Part shown: positions 1-7,400 of the stretch, piece by piece
Layout of the letters: each line of letters begins with the position of its first letter
Position numbering within the stretch: position 1 is the first letter of the stretch
DNA from: Pseudoalteromonas sp. XMcav2-N
Lineage (GTDB): Bacteria > Pseudomonadota > Gammaproteobacteria > Enterobacterales > Alteromonadaceae
Assembly: GCF_024124545.1 (NCBI RefSeq)
Contig: NZ_JAMXSF010000025.1
Span: forward strand, 1-57,719
Length of the DNA stretch: 57,719 nt
Direction of reading: 5' to 3'
Program-made: the position numbers and the translations under genes
Notes under the pieces: generated by a model
What the model saw: the letters and a program-made list of their open reading frames with translations, nothing else
Told to the model about the DNA's origin: nothing
Databases searched by the model: none

Positions 1-52
1 TAGAGCTGTGTTGTCTATTCATCCATGAAGCTTGGTCCCATCGCGCATCCCT

Positions 53-199
53 GCGCTCACCTCTTCGAACTGCGAAGCGTTGCTTCGGTTTCTCATCGCC
101 CTTCGCGCATCTCGATAATTGCTCCTGCATTATTCTACTTCCCCATATCCATGTGGGTCCTTGCGCTCACTTCCTCGAACTGCGAAGCGTTGCTTCAGT
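53..199. repeat. Direct repeat pair, ~37 bp (53-89 and 163-199)
   Basis: Two copies of a ~37 bp unit lie 110 bp apart. Both begin with GCGCTCAC and share the stretch CGAACTGCGAAGCGTTGCTT; they differ at a few positions only. Inside the unit CGAAGC-GTT-GCTTCG can fold into a small hairpin. The units fall in a gene-free stretch beside the longer composite repeats at 207-350 and 510-652, so this looks like a local patch of repetitive intergenic DNA. Function unknown. Confidence 0.7.
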
Positions 200-206
200 C
201 GCAATT

Positions 207-350
207 CACCCCGCACTTGATGCGGGATCTTCCAACAGACCACGCCGTACGTATGACGAATACACCGAAACAAACTTACTCAGCACTGAAAAACAGGTTT
301 AAATGGATCCCGCATCGTGTGCGGGATGACGACGGAGTTGTTGTTGGAAG
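207..350. repeat. Composite palindromic repeat, copy 1
   Basis: This ~144 bp element aligns without gaps to 510-653 (constant offset of 303 bp at both ends). It starts with a hairpin of the form CCCGCA-N5-TGCGGGA and ends with TCCCGCA-N5-TGCGGGA, and the two terminal hairpins are near reverse complements of each other. The interior shares CCGTACGTATGAC and GTTTAAA with the other copy. The layout is that of a REP-doublet or BIME-like intergenic repeat. It carries no transposase. A spurious open frame runs through both copies. Confidence 0.8.
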
Positions 351-509
351 TGTGGTAGAGCTGGGAAAACCTGGAGCCGCTGCAGGAAAGCCACACTTTA
401 CGTGTAGTAAATACGCCGGCTCAAACATACTCCTTGCTTTCATGATGTATAGAGCGATTTCTGACGAAGTGTCATGTATTTCTCCATTCAAACAGATCTA
501 CACTACCGT

Positions 510-653
510 CATCCCGCACGTGATGCGGGATCTACCAACAGACCTCACCGTACGTATGACAAATACACCGGAACAAACGTAATCAGCACCGAGAGAAAGG
601 TTTAAACAGCTCCCGCATCACGTGCGGGGTGACGGAGGAGTTGTTGTTGCAAA
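510..653. repeat. Composite palindromic repeat, copy 2
   Basis: Second copy of the element at 207-350, same length and same order of parts: left hairpin ATCCCGCACGTGATGCGGGA, internal CCGTACGTATGAC, GTTTAAAC, right hairpin TCCCGCATCACGTGCGGGG, then GGAGTTGTTGTTG. Here the left and right hairpins are almost exact reverse complements, so the element is nearly symmetric at its ends. The copies differ by scattered substitutions, which argues for old copies rather than an assembly duplication. Confidence 0.8.
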
Positions 654-782
654 CTTTGCTCGTTCAGGCTGACAGATGAATCATCGACGGCGCACAATGA
701 ACGAAGAACAGGATTGTATCTAATAGCAAACAGATTTAAATTTATGGCTAAACTTCGTTTTCAGGTTAGAGACGATTAACCG

Positions 783-815
783 TTGCGAAAAAATGATAAC
801 TGTATATACTCACAG
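783..815 (+). promoter_or_regulatory. lexA promoter with SOS box 1
   Basis: A -35 TTGCGA (783-788) and a -10 TATACT (805-810) are separated by 16 bp. The -10 lies inside a perfect LexA operator CTGTATATACTCACAG (800-815; consensus CTGT-N8-ACAG), whose core matches the first box of E. coli lexA as I recall it. LexA bound here would block RNA polymerase, giving autorepression. Initiation near 817 also rules out the upstream in-frame ATG at 793 as the translation start. Confidence 0.9.
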
Positions 816-823
816 TAAATGCA

Positions 824-839
824 CTGTATGGAAAACCAG
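824..839 (+). promoter_or_regulatory. lexA SOS box 2 (imperfect)
   Basis: CTGTATGGAAAACCAG fits CTGT-N8-ACAG except for one base in the right half (CCAG). It sits 24 bp downstream of box 1, roughly the spacing of the tandem boxes of enterobacterial lexA, and ends just before the lexA start codon. A second, weaker operator is a reasonable reading. Confidence 0.7.
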
Positions 840-843
840 TTAT

Positions 844-1452
844 ATGCGACCACTTACAAAACGACAAGAGCAAGTTTTTGAACTTATAAAAGTTTTCATT
901 AAGGATACTGGCATGCCGCCGACTCGAGCAGAGATCGCGGATTCGCTTGGGTTTCGCAGTGCAAATGCTGCAGAAGAGCACTTGAAAGCATTGGCCAAAA
1001 AAGGCGTAATCGAAATGGTACCTGGTGCAAGTCGAGGCATTCGTTTAGTTGAGGACGAGCCTGAGCAACTGGGTTTGCCTTTAATAGGTCGAGTTGCCGC
1101 AGGCGAGCCCATACTTGCACAAGAACATATTGAAAGCCATTGTTCAGTCGACCCTGCTATGTTTCATCCTGCCGCAGACTACTTATTAAGAGTCAATGGT
1201 ATGAGTATGAAGAACATTGGAATTATGGATGGAGATTTATTGGCAGTGCACCGTACTCAGGTTGTGAATAACGGACAGGTTGTCGTTGCTCGGGTTGAGG
1301 AAGATGTAACTGTTAAGCGTTTTGAGAAGCTAGGTAAGAAAGTATACTTACATGCTGAAAATGAAGATTTCTCTCCTATTGAAGTGGATCTGGAGCAACA
1401 GAACTTCTCTGTCGAAGGCCTGGCCGTCGGCGTGATTCGCAGTGATATTTAA
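844..1452 (+). CDS. lexA: LexA repressor, SOS response regulator
   Basis: Represses SOS genes and is inactivated by RecA-stimulated self-cleavage. From the ATG at 844 the protein is 202 aa, the same length as E. coli LexA. Residues 1-65 form the winged-helix DNA-binding domain (starts MRPLTKRQ). The cleavage site Ala86-Gly87 lies in VAAGEP, the catalytic serine is Ser121 in NGMSM, and the catalytic lysine is Lys158 in VTVKRF, so the serine/lysine peptidase dyad is intact. An in-frame ATG at 793 lies upstream of the expected transcription start and is rejected. No strong ribosome binding site is visible before 844. The gene is monocistronic, followed by a terminator. No dinF follows it directly; a MATE gene of that family is at 19628. 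Confidence 0.98.
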   Translation: MRPLTKRQEQVFELIKVFIKDTGMPPTRAEIADSLGFRSANAAEEHLKALAKKGVIEMVPGASRGIRLVEDEPEQLGLPLIGRVAAGEPILAQEHIESHCSVDPAMFHPAADYLLRVNGMSMKNIGIMDGDLLAVHRTQVVNNGQVVVARVEEDVTVKRFEKLGKKVYLHAENEDFSPIEVDLEQQNFSVEGLAVGVIRSDI

Positions 1453-1462
1453 ATATTTCCTA

Positions 1463-1494
1463 TCGCCCGGCGCAACGCAAGTCGGGCGAATTTT
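1463..1494 (+). terminator. Rho-independent terminator of lexA
   Basis: Perfect 7 bp stem TCGCCCG (1463-1469) / CGGGCGA (1483-1489) with a 13-nt loop, followed by ATTTT, 10 bp after the lexA stop codon. Confidence 0.75.
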
Positions 1495-1751
1495 ACGTCT
1501 TGTAAACACTTATACTCAGCCATCCTAAGTGCTGCTGCGTATGAGTGAATCCTAACAAACAGCTATTTTTCAAATATTTCCCTACCATAGAAATCAAAAT
1601 CAGCGTCAGATAAAAACTTGCTAAACGGTTAAATTTTGACTAGTTGTTAAATGGTCGTGTAGTACTCATGGGATAACCCAAGTGAAATGACAGTCATCCG
1701 ATAATAAGAACCGTTGCTTCTCACACTTGAAGCAATTGAGGGAGACGTCTA
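1495..1751 (+). promoter_or_regulatory. Upstream region of the cox operon
   Basis: AT-rich gap without a gene. A possible -35 TTGACT is at 1636-1641, with a poor -10 candidate TAGTAC at 1660-1665 after an 18 bp spacer; this assignment is weak. A clear ribosome binding site GAGGGAGA (1738-1745) precedes coxB. I see no riboswitch or clear operator. Confidence 0.35.
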
Positions 1752-2894
1752 ATGAAAATAGCCAAACTCATCACAATTGCGATGTGTTTACTTGTCAGTA
1801 CCTTCACGTTCGCAAGTGACTACAACATGCGTACCGGTGTTACTGACATTAGCAATCAGGTATATCAATTACATATGACCATATTCTGGATCTGCTGTGT
1901 GATTGGGCTGATTGTTTTCTCCGTCATGTTTTGGGCTCTGATCCATCATCGACGCTCTAAAGGTGCTGAACCTGCACAATTTCACGAAAGCACTAAAGTC
2001 GAGATCCTCTGGACAGCTATTCCGTTTTTAATCTTGGTTGCAATGGCGGTGCCTGCAACAAAAACATTAATTGCGATGGAAGATACCGATAAGGCCGATC
2101 TAACCATTAAAGTAACCGGCTCACAATGGAAGTGGCACTATGAGTACCTAGGCCATGATGTGGACTTCTATTCTCTTATGTCTACGCCGAGAGCGCAGAT
2201 TGATAATATGCAGAGCAAAACAGAAAATTATTTGCTTGAGGTTGATAAACCTCTGGTCATTCCGACAGGCAAGAAAGTACGTTTTTTATTGACCTCTGAT
2301 GATGTAATTCACTCTTGGTGGGTACCTGATTTTGCAGTTAAAAAGGACGCTAACCCGGGGTTTATTAACGAGGCCTGGACTAATGTGAATGAGCCCGGTA
2401 CCTATCGTGGTCAGTGTGCTGAGTTGTGCGGTAAAGATCATGGGTTCATGCCTGTCGTTGTAGAAGCCAAGCCTGAAGCAGAGTTTCAGGAATGGCTTGC
2501 CAATGAAAAAGCACAAAGAGCACTTGCTGCTGAGCAAGAGGCTGCCTTACTTGACCAAACGCTTAGTAAAGAAGAGCTTATGGCTACAGGGGAACGTGTT
2601 TACATGGCCTATTGTGCGGCGTGTCATCAACCTACAGGGCTTGGTCTGCAAGGTGTGTTTCCTGCATTAAAGGGGAGCGCTATGGTAACCGGGGATTTAC
2701 AGGCACATATTGAAATTATTATGGAAGGGCGTCCTGGCACCGCAATGCAAGCGTTTGCGAAGCAACTATCGTTAAAAGAAGTCGCGGGAGTTATCACTTA
2801 TAAAAGAAATAGCTGGGGGAATGACACCGGGGAAGTCATCCAACCTAGTCAAATACAAGCCTACCTTGACGGTAAACAGGAGGAAGCCAAATGA
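1752..2894 (+). CDS. coxB: Cytochrome c oxidase subunit II with fused cytochrome c domain
   Basis: Electron-entry subunit of an aa3-type oxidase. Residues 1-21 look like a signal peptide (ends FTFAS), with two membrane helices at about 42-64 and 84-104. The periplasmic cupredoxin domain has the CuA ligands: His187 (DDVIHSWW), Cys222 and Cys226 in GQCAELCGKDHGFM, His230 and Met233. The C-terminal 110 residues form a class I cytochrome c domain with the haem site CAACH (288-292) and a likely axial Met332, so this is a caa3-like subunit II that can take electrons straight from a soluble donor. At 380 aa it has the expected length for such a fusion. It is the first gene of the operon and overlaps coxA by 4 nt (ATGA). 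Confidence 0.97.
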   Translation: MKIAKLITIAMCLLVSTFTFASDYNMRTGVTDISNQVYQLHMTIFWICCVIGLIVFSVMFWALIHHRRSKGAEPAQFHESTKVEILWTAIPFLILVAMAVPATKTLIAMEDTDKADLTIKVTGSQWKWHYEYLGHDVDFYSLMSTPRAQIDNMQSKTENYLLEVDKPLVIPTGKKVRFLLTSDDVIHSWWVPDFAVKKDANPGFINEAWTNVNEPGTYRGQCAELCGKDHGFMPVVVEAKPEAEFQEWLANEKAQRALAAEQEAALLDQTLSKEELMATGERVYMAYCAACHQPTGLGLQGVFPALKGSAMVTGDLQAHIEIIMEGRPGTAMQAFAKQLSLKEVAGVITYKRNSWGNDTGEVIQPSQIQAYLDGKQEEAK

Positions 2895-4483
2895 CTTCTA
2901 GTACACAGCAGGCTGCTCTTGATCAAGAGCATGACCACCATGGTCCGGCAACCGGAATTAAGCGTTGGCTTTTTACGACTAACCACAAAGACATAGGCTC
3001 CTTGTATTTACTGTTTTCCTTGTTGATGTTCCTGATCGGCGGCGGTATGGCTATGGTCATTCGGGCTGAATTGTTCCAGCCAGGCTTGCAGCTTGTTGAT
3101 CCACACTTTTTTAATCAAATGACTACAGTGCATGGTTTGATCATGGTATTTGGTGCTGTCATGCCTGCCTTTACGGGCCTTGCAAACTGGATGGTGCCCA
3201 TGATGATCGGCGCTCCCGATATGGCGCTACCACGCATGAATAACTGGAGCTTTTGGATCTTGCCATTTGCGTTTCTTATTTTACTTGCTTCGTTATTTAT
3301 GGAAGGCGGTGGCCCTGCGTTCGGATGGACATTCTATGCGCCACTCTCCACGACTTATAGTAACGATAACACCGCATTATTTGTCTTTGCTGTTCATATT
3401 ATGGGTGTTAGTTCCATCATGGGGGCAATCAACGTTATTGTGACTATAGTCAACATGCGTGCTCCGGGTATGACGTGGATGAAGCTACCACTGTTTGTAT
3501 GGACTTGGCTGATTACTGCTTTCCTATTGATTGCGGTAATGCCTGTACTTGCTGGCGCGGTGACTATGGTGCTGACAGATAAGTATTTTGGCACAAGCTT
3601 TTTTGATGCTGCCGGTGGTGGTGATCCGGTCATGTTTCAACATATTTTCTGGTTCTTCGGCCACCCTGAGGTATATATCATGATTTTGCCTGCTTTTGGG
3701 GTGATTTCTACAATAGTACCGACATTCTCTAGAAAGAAACTGTTTGGTTATGCATCTATGGTCTATGCGACATCTTCCATTGCGCTTTTGTCGTTTATCG
3801 TGTGGGCACATCATATGTTTACCACAGGTATGCCGCTGGCGGGTGAGCTCTTCTTTATGTACGCGACCATGCTTATTTCTGTGCCTACGGGTGTAAAGGT
3901 CTTCAATTGGGTGGCCACAATGTGGCGTGGCTCAATTAGTTTTGAAGTTCCCATGTTATTTGCTATCGCATTTATCGTGTTGTTTACGCTTGGCGGTTTC
4001 TCCGGGCTGATGCTGGCGATTACCCCTGCTGATTTTCAGTATCACGATACCTATTTTGTGGTCGCTCATTTCCACTATGTACTGGTGACCGGCGCAGTCT
4101 TCTCTATCATGGCTGCCGCTTATTATTGGTTACCCAAGTGGACAGGTTACATGTATAGCGAGACATTGGCCAAATGGCATTTTTGGTTGTCTCTTATCAG
4201 TGTAAATATCCTCTTTTTCCCTATGCATTTTGTCGGATTGGCGGGGATGCCAAGGCGGATCCCCGACTATGCTCTGCAGTTTGCAGATTTTAATGCTTTG
4301 ATCAGTATCGGGGGGTTTGCATTTGGTTTGTCACAATTACTGTTCGTGGCTGTGGTTTTTAAATGTATCGCAGGTGGTCAGCGTGCGCCTGCTAAAGTAT
4401 GGGATGGCGCAGAAGGGCTAGAGTGGGAGGTTGCCTCGCCTGCGCCTTACCACACTTTCAGCACCCCCCCTGAGGTGAAGTGA
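2891..4483 (+). CDS. coxA: Cytochrome c oxidase subunit I
   Basis: Catalytic subunit with haem a, haem a3 and CuB; reduces O2 and pumps protons across the inner membrane. The 530-aa protein has about 12 hydrophobic helices. Visible ligands are the HPEVY motif (CuB His and the crosslinked Tyr), the WAHHMF pair, and HDTYFVVAHFHYVL with the haem ligands. An early TTVHGL motif carries the low-spin haem ligand. The Glu of the D-channel is plausible in GHPEVY, the pattern of A-type oxidases. The start overlaps the coxB stop and the stop overlaps the ctaG start, so translation is probably coupled. Confidence 0.98.
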   Translation: MTSSTQQAALDQEHDHHGPATGIKRWLFTTNHKDIGSLYLLFSLLMFLIGGGMAMVIRAELFQPGLQLVDPHFFNQMTTVHGLIMVFGAVMPAFTGLANWMVPMMIGAPDMALPRMNNWSFWILPFAFLILLASLFMEGGGPAFGWTFYAPLSTTYSNDNTALFVFAVHIMGVSSIMGAINVIVTIVNMRAPGMTWMKLPLFVWTWLITAFLLIAVMPVLAGAVTMVLTDKYFGTSFFDAAGGGDPVMFQHIFWFFGHPEVYIMILPAFGVISTIVPTFSRKKLFGYASMVYATSSIALLSFIVWAHHMFTTGMPLAGELFFMYATMLISVPTGVKVFNWVATMWRGSISFEVPMLFAIAFIVLFTLGGFSGLMLAITPADFQYHDTYFVVAHFHYVLVTGAVFSIMAAAYYWLPKWTGYMYSETLAKWHFWLSLISVNILFFPMHFVGLAGMPRRIPDYALQFADFNALISIGGFAFGLSQLLFVAVVFKCIAGGQRAPAKVWDGAEGLEWEVASPAPYHTFSTPPEVK

Positions 4484-5109
4484 TGCATACCCCGTTGCTT
4501 AGAAAACTTGTGCTGTTGGTTTTGGGTATGTTTGCATTTGCATTTGCACTGGTACCGCTTTACGACGTGTTTTGCGATATAACCGGTTTGAATGGGAAAG
4601 TAGAGCTGACAGCAGCTGAAGCAAGCGAAGAGCAAGATTTGGCAAGAAGAGTTGATGTCAGTTTCACGACCCACACTCAAGGGCAGGCACCTTTCAAAGT
4701 GAAAGCGGCGACTTATCAGGTAACGGTAACACCTGGCACGTTAACCGAGGTGAACTTCACAGCCGAAAATCTAAGTAGTGATGCTCGGGTTATGCAGGCA
4801 ATTCCCTCGGTTTCGCCCGGTATGGCAGCTAAGTATCTGCATAAACTCGCTTGTTTTTGCTTTGACCAGCAGAGTATGCAAGCTCGCCAGAAAATGTCAT
4901 TTACGTTGCGCTTTTATGTAGATACTGAACTGCCCAATGACATTGCAGAGCTGACACTCGCATATACGCTCTATGACATCACAGACAGAAAAGCGGCCGC
5001 TCATGGAGAGCCAGCAATGAATCTCATAGATGGCACGGTAAGTGAAGACTATGCTCAGAGCATACAGGCCGCAGTGTATCAACAAATACGAGGAATAAGT
5101 CATGGCTAG
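4483..5109 (+). CDS. ctaG: Cytochrome c oxidase assembly protein CtaG/Cox11
   Basis: Copper chaperone that delivers copper to the CuB site of subunit I. It is 208 aa with one N-terminal membrane anchor (about 9-27) and a periplasmic Ig-like domain. The conserved copper-binding motif CFCF is present in KLACFCFDQQ. The ATG at 4483 follows GAGGTGAAG and overlaps the coxA stop; a GTG three bases earlier is an alternative. It sits between coxA and coxC, the usual position in proteobacterial cox operons. Confidence 0.96.
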   Translation: MHTPLLRKLVLLVLGMFAFAFALVPLYDVFCDITGLNGKVELTAAEASEEQDLARRVDVSFTTHTQGQAPFKVKAATYQVTVTPGTLTEVNFTAENLSSDARVMQAIPSVSPGMAAKYLHKLACFCFDQQSMQARQKMSFTLRFYVDTELPNDIAELTLAYTLYDITDRKAAAHGEPAMNLIDGTVSEDYAQSIQAAVYQQIRGISHG

Positions 5110-5965
5110 TGGTTACGAAAAATACTATGTACCAGAGCAAAGCCCGTGGCCCATAGTGGGGGCAATTGCGCTGTTTGGTGTAGCCGTAGGAGGTGGGTTA
5201 ACAGTAATGAAAAGTCCCGGTGGTCAGTTCATCTTGTATGCGGGAATCGGCCTGCTGTTGTTTATGCTGGCCGGGTGGTTTCGACACGTTATTCATGAGT
5301 CACAAGGAGGCTTATATTCGGCGCAAATGGACCGCTCTTTCCGTCAGGGTATGGCCTGGTTTATTTTTTCGGAAGTGATGTTTTTTGCTGCATTTTTTGG
5401 TGCTTTATTTTATGCCCGAATGTTTGCAGTTCCCTGGCTTGGTGGGGCAAGTAACAATGCTATGACGCACGAAATACTGTGGCCCAGCTTCGAGGCGATG
5501 TGGCCGCTACTGAGTACACCTGGTGGAGATACGACACAGGCAATGGGTTGGCAGGGGTTACCACTTATAAACACCATTATCCTCCTGATCTCTTCTGTTA
5601 CCTTGCATTTTGCGCACAGTGCAATGGAGCAGGACCAAAGAAACAAAGTGAAAGTATTTTTGGGGCTAACCATTCTTTTGGGCTTTGGGTTTCTTGTACT
5701 TCAGGTAGAGGAGTACATACATGCTTATCAGGATCTGGGATTAACACTAGATGCAGGGATTTACGGCAACACCTTCTTTATGCTCACAGGCTTTCACGGC
5801 ATGCATGTCACGCTCGGTGCCATTATTTTAGCTGTGGTGTGGTTAAGGGTGATGAAAGGCCATTTTAGTGCACATAATCACTTTGCGTTCCAGGCGGGTG
5901 CGTGGTACTGGCATTTTGTGGACGTGGTTTGGCTGTGCTTGTTTGTGTTTGTGTATGTGTTATAG
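5102..5965 (+). CDS. coxC: Cytochrome c oxidase subunit III
   Basis: Third core subunit of the aa3 oxidase, not redox active; it stabilises subunit I. 287 aa with about seven membrane helices and the family motifs WFRHVIHES, FSEVMFFAAFFGA, and a C-terminal GAWYWHFVDVVWLCLFVFVYV. It overlaps the end of ctaG by 8 nt. Its last 100 bases are overlapped by the end of an antisense gene at 5865-6173. Confidence 0.97.
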   Translation: MASGYEKYYVPEQSPWPIVGAIALFGVAVGGGLTVMKSPGGQFILYAGIGLLLFMLAGWFRHVIHESQGGLYSAQMDRSFRQGMAWFIFSEVMFFAAFFGALFYARMFAVPWLGGASNNAMTHEILWPSFEAMWPLLSTPGGDTTQAMGWQGLPLINTIILLISSVTLHFAHSAMEQDQRNKVKVFLGLTILLGFGFLVLQVEEYIHAYQDLGLTLDAGIYGNTFFMLTGFHGMHVTLGAIILAVVWLRVMKGHFSAHNHFAFQAGAWYWHFVDVVWLCLFVFVYVL

Positions 5966-6173
5966 CGTTCGGGGCTGGATTGAAGTTGAGCCAGCCCAAT
6001 CCTTTCGCAATGAGAATAAGCAGTAACACGCTTGCCGAAAAAAACACCCTTTTACCGAGGATACGAGACATAGATTCACCAGATTGATCCCCTTTGAGCA
6101 TAATGAACAAAGCTCGAAACAGGTTATAGATGATGCTGAATAGCAAAACAATAATAATTAACTTGAGTAGCAT
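5865..6173 (-). CDS. Small membrane protein, DUF2909-like (twin transmembrane)
   Basis: Function unknown. The start MLLKLIIIVLLF followed by YNLFRALFIMLKG and a second helix around FFSASVLLLILIAK matches the small two-helix proteins (DUF2909) found beside cytochrome oxidase genes in gammaproteobacteria. Those are about 65-70 aa; here the frame continues for ~30 polar residues beyond LNFNPAPN, so that the 3' end runs antisense through the end of coxC for ~100 bp. I chose the ATG at 6173, where the family usually begins; the frame stays open to 6206. Its start codon lies only 5 bp from the divergent SURF1 start, and no good ribosome binding site is visible. Confidence 0.75.
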   Translation of the reverse strand: MLLKLIIIVLLFSIIYNLFRALFIMLKGDQSGESMSRILGKRVFFSASVLLLILIAKGLGWLNFNPAPNAITHTQTQTSTAKPRPQNASTTHPPGTQSDYVH

Positions 6174-6178
6174 GGCAT

Positions 6179-6910
6179 ATGACGCAGATAAGTATAAGTA
6201 GATCAAAGGTTAGCGCATATTGCACAATTTTGGCAGTGGGTGTTGTGGTATGTACATGTCTCGCTCTCTCTGTGTGGCAATGGCAAAGAGCAGCCCAAAA
6301 ATCATACCTGATTGAGAAGCGACATAGCGACCAGGCACCACGTGAGTTTAATGCGATTGCTGACCTGCAAAACAAGGCGGCGCTCGAGGGAAAACAGTTT
6401 CGGATACGTGGATACTTTGACGAATCACGTTACTGGCTGCTAGACAACCAGATTGTCAACGGATCACCCGGCTATGACGTGGTGGCTTTGTTTCGCCCTG
6501 AATATCGCGACGATTGGCTCGTCGTTAATCTGGGATTTGTACCTGCGACACAAAGTCGTACGGTATTACCAGAAGTTGAGCTACCTGCTTTACAACAAAC
6601 AATCGAGGTTGAGTTCAAAATCGGTAAGTGGGCGGGATTTACTCTGGCAACTCAGCCCGATTTAAATGCAGCGCAGCCACAACTGCTCCAATATCTAGAT
6701 CATACATTTTTTGTTTCTCAGACGCAGCGCTCTATTTCGCCCATGCTCGCGTATGTTTCTCGCCCCGTTACTACGGCAATTCAACCTCATTATGAGGCGG
6801 TGGTGATGGGGCCGGAGAAACACCGGGCCTATGCATTGCAGTGGTTGTTACTGGCCGTTGCGGCGATGATCATTCCCTATTTTGCCTTTAAAAGGAAGCA
6901 TGATGAGTAA
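6179..6910 (+). CDS. SURF1 family cytochrome oxidase biogenesis protein
   Basis: SURF1 proteins assist haem a insertion and assembly of aa3 oxidases. The 243-aa protein has the family layout of one N-terminal helix (about 13-33, then WQWQRAAQK), a periplasmic domain, and a C-terminal helix (about 218-236). Family signatures include GxxLxxxxWLLDNQ-like text (YWLLDNQIVNGSPGYDVV) and a C-terminal YALQWLLLA. No strong ribosome binding site is visible. The next gene overlaps its 3' end. Confidence 0.9.
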   Translation: MTQISISRSKVSAYCTILAVGVVVCTCLALSVWQWQRAAQKSYLIEKRHSDQAPREFNAIADLQNKAALEGKQFRIRGYFDESRYWLLDNQIVNGSPGYDVVALFRPEYRDDWLVVNLGFVPATQSRTVLPEVELPALQQTIEVEFKIGKWAGFTLATQPDLNAAQPQLLQYLDHTFFVSQTQRSISPMLAYVSRPVTTAIQPHYEAVVMGPEKHRAYALQWLLLAVAAMIIPYFAFKRKHDE

Positions 6911-7400
6911 GGTTCCAGGATTATTTTTAGCGTGTTGTATCATACCTTTGCTTGCTGCCTGGCTCGTACTCAGGTCAGGATGGCAACCAGACACGACGAC
7001 CAATCAGGGGCGGTTTTTAGGTCAGGAAATCAGACTGAATGTACCAGAACAAGCGCACAAAGCTTGGTTTATTGCATTGAATCAACCAAGAGATTGTAAT
7101 CAGGCATGTCTGGGTCAGTCAGAATTAATGGACCAGCTTGTTGTTGCTTTGGGAAAGCATCGTCAGCAAGTTGGTCTCTTGTTGCTGGGCGAAGGTCAGA
7201 GCGAAGTGGCCAGCGTAATATCGGAAGCGCCAGTATTGTCACCGGGGGCGTTCTACCTGGTCGACAAGCGTGGTCTGGTCGTCCTGGAATATTTACCACA
7301 GCAGGACCAAACCGCAAACAGAGTATTGCTCAAAGGCCTGCTGAAAGATCTAAAAAAACTCTTGTCTTATGAACGAAGTAGTTCTGGAGGTAGTCAATGA
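6903..7400 (+). CDS. Thioredoxin-like membrane protein of the cox operon, unnamed
   Basis: Not a named family to me, but a gene of this type is usual between SURF1 and ctaA in Alteromonadales. It is 165 aa with one N-terminal membrane anchor (about 4-22) and a periplasmic part. The region around PRDCNQACLGQSELMDQL has a C-x3-C pair, the same spacing as the copper-binding CPDICP of Sco proteins, and GAFYLVDKRGLVVLEY resembles the strand near the end of thioredoxin folds. A role in copper handling or thiol reduction during oxidase assembly is inference. AGGA at 6893-6896 favours the ATG at 6903 over one three bases earlier. It overlaps both neighbours. Confidence 0.8.
   Translation: MSKVPGLFLACCIIPLLAAWLVLRSGWQPDTTTNQGRFLGQEIRLNVPEQAHKAWFIALNQPRDCNQACLGQSELMDQLVVALGKHRQQVGLLLLGEGQSEVASVISEAPVLSPGAFYLVDKRGLVVLEYLPQQDQTANRVLLKGLLKDLKKLLSYERSSSGGSQ

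Noticed and set aside
276..491. Minus-strand frame of 71 codons
   Set aside because: Lies across the end of the repeat and a gene-free stretch, with low-complexity Ser/Thr/Pro content and no family match.
25..582. Open frame of 185 codons on the plus strand
   Set aside because: It runs through both repeat families; the same peptide text (MRDLPTD then RMTNTP) appears twice because the DNA repeats. No ribosome binding site and no protein-like composition.
793..843. N-terminal extension of LexA
   Set aside because: The codons lie upstream of the expected transcription start and include the SOS box; homologues begin at MRPLTKRQ.
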